Assembly (NCBI RefSeq): GCF_964204645.1
Contig: NC_134028.1
Span: 18,884,153-18,948,152, forward strand
DNA: 64,000 bases
Source: Tubulanus polymorphus
Lineage: Eukaryota > Nemertea > Palaeonemertea > Tubulaniformes > Tubulanidae
Direction: 5' to 3'
The notes under the pieces are model-generated. The model made no database searches. It was given only the letters and a program-made list of their open reading frames with translations, and was not told the DNA's origin. This document shows, piece after piece, positions 57,394 through 64,000 of this stretch. Position 1 is the first letter of the stretch; each line of letters begins with the position of its first letter. Both the position numbers and the translations under genes were made by a program.

Positions 57394-60240
57394 AAATTTC
57401 GCTTTTTAGCCCACTTGGGACTTTAGTCCCAGCGGGCTATTGCGTTCACTTTTCGTCCGTCCGTCCGTCCAATCGTCCGTCCGTCCGTAGACGGAATCCA
57501 GTTATTTTGGGAAGTTTTGAAGACGCTTCAAGGTAATGATCTTGATATTTGGTTTATACATGTATCTACCCTAGACACATCTTCAGCCAAAAACTGGCCC
57601 TGTCAGATTCAAGATGGCCGACTGGTAGCCATTGTTGTTCGCCAAAATCGGCACTTTTTACACATTTTCGAAGATTACGAGAGAAATTTTGAAGACGCTT
57701 TGATCAATTACCTTGATCTTTCGATTATATTTGAATCTACCAAGGGCCCATCAGCATAAGAAAAATTGGGTCCATATGACTCAAGATGGCCGTCCTATGA
57801 CCTTTTTAGTGCCCAAAAATGTCAAATTTGGCCAGAATTCTAGGTCCTGTAGCTTCCTACTGGTTTGCCATTTCTCATTGCAATTTGTGATGGGTATTCT
57901 TTGTAAAGGGATGTTTTATACCTGAGACAGGTATTTTTGATCCGCCAATTATGATGCAATTGGCGGCCATCTTGGTGTCATTAGTACTTATTTGTAGGTG
58001 GGAAAAAGTTTTTCGACATTATATTGATACCTAAGCATATTTTGCTACAACAATGAATTAGAAAGTTGTAGCGTATAACGTGTTCTATGATTGGGGTGAG
58101 TTTCAAGTTCATTGTTTTTTGTATATGGCCACCAGGGGGCGTTGAATAATACAATATCTTAGTATTTCTATATTATATTTGTACCAATACATATTTTGTT
58201 ACCGCAATCAATTGCAAAGTTGTAGCTCATGACATCTTCCATGATTATGGTGAGTTTTAAGGACATTAGTTAATGTATATGGTCACAAGGGGGCGTTGAA
58301 TAGTAGAATAACCTGGTATTTCCTTATTATATTGGTACCTAGGCATATTTTGTTACCATCATCAATTGCAAAGTTGTAGTTCATGACATGTTCTATGAAT
58401 ATGGTGAGTTACAAGGTTATTGGGTTTTGAATATGGTCACCAGGGGCGTTGAATAGTAGAATAACTTAGTATTTCCATATTAAATTGTCAACGAGGCATT
58501 GTTTGTTATCACAATCAATTACAAAATCGTAGCTGCTGACATGTTTTATGATTGTATTGAGTTTCAAGGTCATTGGTTTTTGTATATGGTCACCAGAGGG
58601 CGTTGAATATTGAAATTGTTAGATTGTTGAGCATTTGAAACCACTTCCCAGGTGGGCATGGTGTCCCTGGACCCCTTGTTTTTGGTACATGGTTCCTACA
58701 GATTGGACTTTCCAGAATTTAAGGGGTTTTTAGGGAATGTTTACCAAAATTTCAGAGGTCAAGTATCCAAGCTGAGTGCTTATCTATTGTGTCTGGTCCC
58801 ATTTGGGCCAAATTTATACCATTCTAATTAATGTTGTGTGAACGCACCTATTTAGACTGACCTAAAAGAGCGAATCATGTCTGTTCCAAATTTTGGGGCG
58901 GACTAAATCTATGGTTGGAGAGAAACTTGTAAATTTCTATTGACCAGCGCTATAGTTGAAAAAAGTTGGTAAAACACCTCCGACTGTCTAATCATTTAAA
59001 AGCTTTGCCTTCAGATGGAACTATTTCCGCCTTATCACAGGTGCACTCTGTCGCCGTGATTCGCCCATTCAACGATAAAAACTTTCCCACGGTCTTACTA
59101 TCGGCATTTTCTAATAATTTGGGGAAATATTTAAAACTAGGGGTCCAGGGACACCATGCCCACTTGGGAAGTGGTTTCAAATGCTCAACAATCTAACAAT
59201 TTTAATTTTCAACGCCCCCTGGTGGCTATATAAAAAAACCAATGACCTTGAAACCCACTACAATCATAGAACATGTCAGCAGCTACGATTTTGTAATTTA
59301 TTGTGATAACAAAATATGCCTCGTTACCAATTTAATATGGAAATACTAAGTTACTTTACTATTCAACGCCCCCTGGTGACCATATAGAATAACTAATGTC
59401 CATAAAACTCACCACGATCATAGACGATGTCATGAGCTACAACTTGATTGCGGTAACAAAATATGCATAGGTACAAATATAATATAAAAATACTAAGTTA
59501 TTGTATTATTCAACGCCCCCTGGTGGCCATATACAAAAACCAATGACATTGAAACTCACTAAAATCATAGAACACATTATGGGCTACAACTTTCAATTGA
59601 TTGTAGTAACACAATATGCTTAGGTATCAATATAATGTGGAAAAACTTTTTCCCACCTACCAATGAGTACTGATGACACCAAGATGGCCGCCAATTGCGT
59701 CATAATTGGCTGATCAAAAATACCTGTGTCAGGTATGAAACATCCCTTTCCAATGAATACCCATAACAAATTGCAATGAGAAATGGCAAACCAGTAGGAA
59801 GCTACAGGACCCAGAATTCCGGCAAAAATTGACATTTTTGGTCACTAAAAAGGTCATAGGACGACCATTTTGAGTCTGATCGACCCAAATTTTCCTTATG
59901 CTGATTGGCCCTTGGAGGATTCAAATATATACAAAAGATCAAGGTAATTAATCAAAGCGTCTTCAAAATTTCCCTCAAAAAGTTCAAAAATGTGTAAAAA
60001 GTGCTGATTTTGGCGAACAACAATGGCTGCTAGTCGGCCATCTTGATTCTGACAGGGCCAGTTTTTGGGCTGAAGATGTGTCTAGGGAAGATACATGTGT
60101 AACCCAAATATCAAGACATTACATTGAAGCGTCTTCAAAACTTCCCAAAATAACTGGATTCCGTCTACGGACGACGGACGAAAAGTGAACGCAATAGCCC
60201 CCTGGGACCAAAGTCCCAAGTGGGCTAAAAAGCGAAATTT
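57394..60240. mobile_element. 2.85-kb giant inverted repeat (foldback element)
   Basis: The left end AAATTTCGCTTTTTAGCCC and the right end GGGCTAAAAAGCGAAATTT are perfect complements. The arms stay alignable for over 1.1 kb (57394 to about 58690; about 59140-60240) around a roughly 450-bp unique centre. Near each end lies a GTCCGTCC microsatellite and a small hairpin (AGCCC...GGGCT). Deeper in, each arm carries tandem units of about 150 bp marked by GGGGGCGTTGAATA (58136, 58287, 58444, 58597; mirrored near 59211, 59364, 59513). No transposase is encoded. Fragments of the same family occur at 7-8.5, 22.5, 23.3, 24.1, 35.4 and 43.3 kb. Confidence 0.8.
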
Positions 60241-60845
60241 CACACTGTGCATTAATAAGATTAGAGTATTTATTCGTTTGACAAATCTTCCGATGAACTC
60301 CCACCAACAAGTTATAAGTGGCGACACGAAAATGACGTCATCGACTCACTACTATCTTATAACCTTTACTACGGTATTTTAGGGGTCTGAGGTATCAAAG
60401 CCAGAATTTTAGGGTATTTCTCCCCTAAAAAAGGAATCCCAGAATTTTAGGGGCTGTAGGAACCATGTGGTATATCGGAGAGTCTTAGACTGGACATCCA
60501 ACCCGCCAAAAAGCTACAACCCGAATCTCCTTTTCTCTTGCTCTCTGTTCTACTTCCACAACCACAGTGGTCGTTTCCGGATCGACAATCGGAGCGAAAC
60601 GCCGTACAGCCGGGTTTCATTATACTAACCCGCTACGTAACTTGAATTGAATTTTTAACCAATTTATCACTTTCTGCCTCGTGCGAGGGTTCGAATCCTT
60701 TAAACTATATGTTAAGACTGTAAGGCTAAAAAAAAATGTTACTTGTTTCTCCGCAGCGGCCGGGTCATTTTTGTAAAATATGATAAAATTTGTAAACAGT
60801 TCATTTCCATAGCGGCCGGTTCTGTTATGGTAAAATTGATCACGG

Positions 60846-60900
60846 CAGGGCCGTATTCAGGGGGGTGCGACGGGTGCGAACGCACCTACCCGCAAAAGTT
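60846..60900 (+). mobile_element. Candidate left end of a hAT-type transposon
   Basis: CAGGGCCGTATTCAGGGGGG followed by TGCGACGGGTGCGAACGCACC has the wording common at termini of hAT elements (CAGGGCC...GGGGG). hAT-type transposase exons follow at 62.5-63.9 kb in the same orientation, so this may be the element's 5' end. The other end is outside the window, so the pairing is not verified. Confidence 0.4.
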
Positions 60901-61072
60901 CGAGTTCCGCTTAATTTCCTGTCCTCGAAAAATGTTACTTCATATTTTCCATGTGTTATGTGTTGTTTATATGTCTTACACTTTATGTGATTGGTATCCT
61001 GTGGTTTTGTCAATAAACAGGCATGTTGCTATCCCAATCTGGCCCACCTATCATCAGTAGTATGCGAGCATT

Positions 61073-62162
61073 GGCGGCCATCCCCGCCAAACTGACGTTT
61101 AAGTCATCACGTGAAGGATAAACTCATAACATGAAGGATAATGTCATGACGTGAAGGACCAACTCCCGTCATCAAGGATAAACCTATTATGTCACCAGAT
61201 GGCGTGCCAGTCGGTCGAAATAAATTTTGTTGTGCGCAGGCGTCATGACATGTGAACTTTAATGACTCCAGCGTCACTGTAGTTTCTATTAGGTTCGAAT
61301 CCCACAAAATATCTATCCTTATTTCAAATTGATGACCACAATGTCGCTGATATATTCTATTAGCAGTGCTATTAATCCCAAAAATTATTCATAGATGTGA
61401 GTCTCGATTTGACTCTGTTTTGCTCACAACTGCGGACGGACCAGGATCAGGCATTCCTCGTTTTTGTCAATAATTGCTTAAGAAGATCTTTCGTATTTTT
61501 GGATAACGGGTTATATCTTGCAGTAAGCTTAAATTTGAGATGTATAGCGGTGTAAGAATAAATCCTAATATATATATTTTAATTAAATTAATAATTTCTA
61601 TTACACAATTTCGGGATTCGAACCTAATAGCACATACAAATAGATACTGGGGCCTTCGAAGTTTATCATTTCATACTTGAGATAAGAAAACTTTTACGCG
61701 GCAAACAAAGTAAACCATCGATACTTCATAATTTGCGGGATTCGTAAATATTGAAAAAACATACACTGCGGTGGCGCCAGCGGACGGACACCCGTACTGT
61801 AAATAAGTCGTATCTCGTATGTCATATGTCGTATCTCGTATGTTGCATCTCATATCTCGTATGTTATATCTCATATCTTGTATGTCGTCTGAGGTCTTCC
61901 ATAGATTCGAACCTAATACGCAGAAACTTATTCAAGTTACCATATCATGACGCCTGCGCACAACTGAACTTATTTCTGATCGACTGGAACTCCATCTGGT
62001 GACATGATAGGTTTATCCTTGATGACGTGAGTTGATCCTTCACGTCATGACATTATCCTTCACGTTATGAGTTAATCCTTCACGTTACTACATTATACTT
62101 CACGTTATAGGTTTATCCTTCACGTGATGACTTAAGCGTCTGTTTGGTGGGGATGGCCGCCC
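61073..62162. mobile_element. 1.09-kb foldback element with tandem subrepeats in its arms
   Basis: GGCGGCCATCCCCGCCAAAC on the left is the complement of GTTTGGTGGGGATGGCCGCC on the right, with one mismatch. Arms (61073 to about 61320 and about 61895-62162) share AAGTCATCACGTGAAGGATAAA, GTCACCAGATGG, GTTGTGCGCAGGCGTCATGA and TATTAGGTTCGAATC. Each arm contains tandem 20-25 bp units of the form ACGTGAAGGATAA, about three on the left and five on the right. The centre has an AT-rich stretch and a TATCTCGTATG minisatellite. No coding capacity or target duplication is seen. Confidence 0.75.
61805..61890. repeat. TATCTCGTATGT-type minisatellite
   Basis: About seven tandem units of roughly 10-12 bp (GTATCTCGTATGTCATAT-like) inside the foldback element's centre. 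Reading through it on the minus strand gives a repeated NIRD peptide in a short open frame, a by-product of the repeat. Confidence 0.75.
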
Positions 62163-62439
62163 TTATATGGATATGGGGTTTATGTAATGCAATGGGTGCA
62201 AGAATATATATCAGATGTCTGTATCTATGGTGCTGTAAAAATACCGGTAGGCAACTTCATTTGAGGATTCGAGCCAGCAGCTACGCACCAATACCACATA
62301 GAACAGAGCGCGCTTTTTACTTTTGATCATGGGCCGCCCAGAGCAGAGAGAACGCGAGAACGGAAACGTGCTGCTAATGAATGTAAAAAGATAGACTATT
62401 TTTTGCGAAAAAGAAAGTAAGTAGCTTGAAATTATGAAT

Positions 62440-64000
62440 ACGTGCGAGTTTGCCTCAAGTGAATCATTTCGTGACATTTTGGGCCAAGATACAGATTTAA
62501 TGTTTTTCCTTTTTTACAGAAAGCACTGTGATACCAGAAAATTGTGACTGCGGTTCGGAGAATGATGAGACACAACCGAAAAGCTCACTTTCTAATCATC
62601 GCACTAGAAATTTTGGTAAGTAATAATGACCTCTTATTTTAGGCATGTAATTTCTCTTTACACCAGTCAAAACAGTTTGTATTTTCGTTTATACGAAAAA
62701 AATCGTTGCAATTCATTTTTGCGGAAAACACCACAGAGCCAGAAAAAAGTGACGGCCATATACAGAACGAGAAAGAATCCGATATTGCACTTGCTAATCC
62801 AGTTGAAATATGTGGTAAGCAACACAAAATTTGCAAGCCGCAATTAAAATCGGAAAACGCGAGGACAGTTAGTGAATCGTACATTTTCTAAATGGTACAA
62901 AACGGGTGAGATTTGTTTAGAACATGCTCTGTCGCCATATCATAACAGCTCTGTAATTGAAGGTGAGAATTTTGTCAGTACTAAGGAGAACCTGGGCATC
63001 GGAATTGATATGAAATTAGATTCGCTAACTAAGCAACAGGTGGATAAGAATACAAAGATGCTTTATTCGATTGTCGACTGCATATTGTCCTGTGCAAAAC
63101 AGGGAATTGCATTGCGGTCATCAAATGAGAAACATGAAAATGTCGTTGCAGGTAGTTATGGAAATCCTGGGAATTTCCTCGCACTCGTAAAACTGATGAG
63201 TTCCAGAGACCCTGTATTGCAAGAGCATTTTCAAAAAACCCGAATGAAGAATGCAACCTATCTATCACCTATTATTCAGAATGAACTTATTCATATAATC
63301 GGCTCTATAATACAAGAAAGAATTTCCAAGAAAGTCAAAGATGCGCAGTTTTTTACAATTCTGCAGCCATAACCACATTTGACTTCATTGTAACCTTCCT
63401 TACTGTATATCAGTATTTTTCCCACCTTGCAGGAGTTACAATACAATTACAAAGTTCCACGCTAGATATCCTAGACGCTTTCCACGAGGTAAAGAATTTA
63501 ATGCGAATGCAACCACTGGAGCCTCCATTTCAAATACGAATATTGTAATTAAAAATAGCATTGTTTTGAATTTTGCAGATCGAAGACGTAAAGTCAACCT
63601 ACAAGCTATTGAGGGAAAGAATAGAATCGGATTACAAATGTGTTATCAATCAAGCAAAAGTAATGGCAGATAAAGTCGGCGCGGCAATCGAGAAACCCAG
63701 ATCAGCTACACGACAAATAAATAAATCGAATGCACCGGCAGAAACTGTCGAAGAGTATTATCTTCGAAATCTTGCAATCCCACTTTTAGATCATATCACC
63801 TCGGAATTCGATATTCAGTTTACAGGTAAATATTATATAGATTTATATCAAAAAGCCTACACTAATTCGTACCGGGGTATATGAAATTGTTTTTCACAAT
63901 TTGTTTGCTTAATAATTTTTCAGAAGTCTCGAAAAAACATCAAGGTTACTGTTGTTGACACCCTCAGCACTCCGTCACCATAAAGAAATCGATTACTTGC
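62440..64000 (+). pseudogene. hAT-type (ZMYM1/DUF4371-like) transposase gene, partial, spliced
   Basis: A 166-codon frame (62872-63372) contains MLYSIVDCILSCAKQGIALR, GNFLALVKL, RNATY-like KNATYLSPIIQNELIHIIG, typical of the DUF4371 region of hAT-derived ZMYM1/THAP12-like proteins. It continues over an apparent intron (acceptor near 63431) into LQSSTLDILDAFHE, then from an acceptor before 63580 into IEDVKSTYKLLRERIESDY and NLAIPLLDHITSEFDIQFT. Small upstream exons include 62520-62615. Near 63945 the expected continuation (LLLLTPSALRHH-EIDYL) is in another frame. The segment usually found between the two blocks (the catalytic core start) is missing. It may be a decayed transposon or an incompletely resolved gene. 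The right end is cut by the window. Confidence 0.6.

Noticed and set aside
60690-60710. GGGTTCGAATCC near 60.69 kb and similar strings near 61.3, 61.6 and 61.9 kb as tRNA genes
   Set aside because: Isolated B-box-like words without an A-box or cloverleaf; those at 61.3 and 61.9 kb belong to the arms of a foldback element.

Overview
The window looks like nuclear DNA from a metazoan, probably a marine invertebrate: AT-rich, with long introns, GT-AG splice sites and dense transposable elements. The phylum cannot be fixed from the sequence. All gene models below were built by hand, by joining homologous exons at GT-AG boundaries that keep the reading frame; none has transcript support.

Layout. 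1-3100: nothing recognised. 3999-9684 (minus): a complete four-exon SPSB3 gene (SPRY-SOCS box protein, 414 aa). Its introns hold nested DNA-transposon copies. 9.7-17.7 kb: intergenic, with a decayed non-LTR retrotransposon tail and two separate arrays of TGGTCA/TGACCA half-site-like repeats. 17769-26257 (plus): a complete 13-exon cytochrome P450 of the CYP3 type (546 aa), with a foldback element and a broken non-LTR element in its introns. 26.5-31.3 kb: intergenic, with small inverted-repeat elements. 31521-53802 (plus): a complete 22-exon IRE1/ERN1 gene (929 aa), the ER-stress sensor kinase and RNase. A 1.2 kb foldback transposon with an 8-bp target duplication abuts its first splice donor. 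A 5.7 kb DIRS-type tyrosine-recombinase retrotransposon starts about 7 bp after the donor of exon 18. 54-60.3 kb: MITEs and a 2.85 kb giant palindrome. 60.8 kb to the right edge: a hAT-like transposon end, a foldback element with tandem subrepeats in its arms, and spliced hAT-type (ZMYM1/DUF4371-like) transposase exons that run off the window.

The three host genes do not form a pathway. SPSB3 is predicted to be a cullin-RING substrate adaptor, the P450 an ER-membrane monooxygenase, and IRE1 the ER unfolded-protein sensor.

The most interesting material is structural. There are at least eight elements with large inverted repeats. One DIRS element has its terminal repeats and internal complementary region readable. 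Two transposons are inserted inside older repeats with clear target duplications. Several element ends lie within about 20 bp of 5' splice sites. Two near-identical short palindromes bracket the last IRE1 exon.
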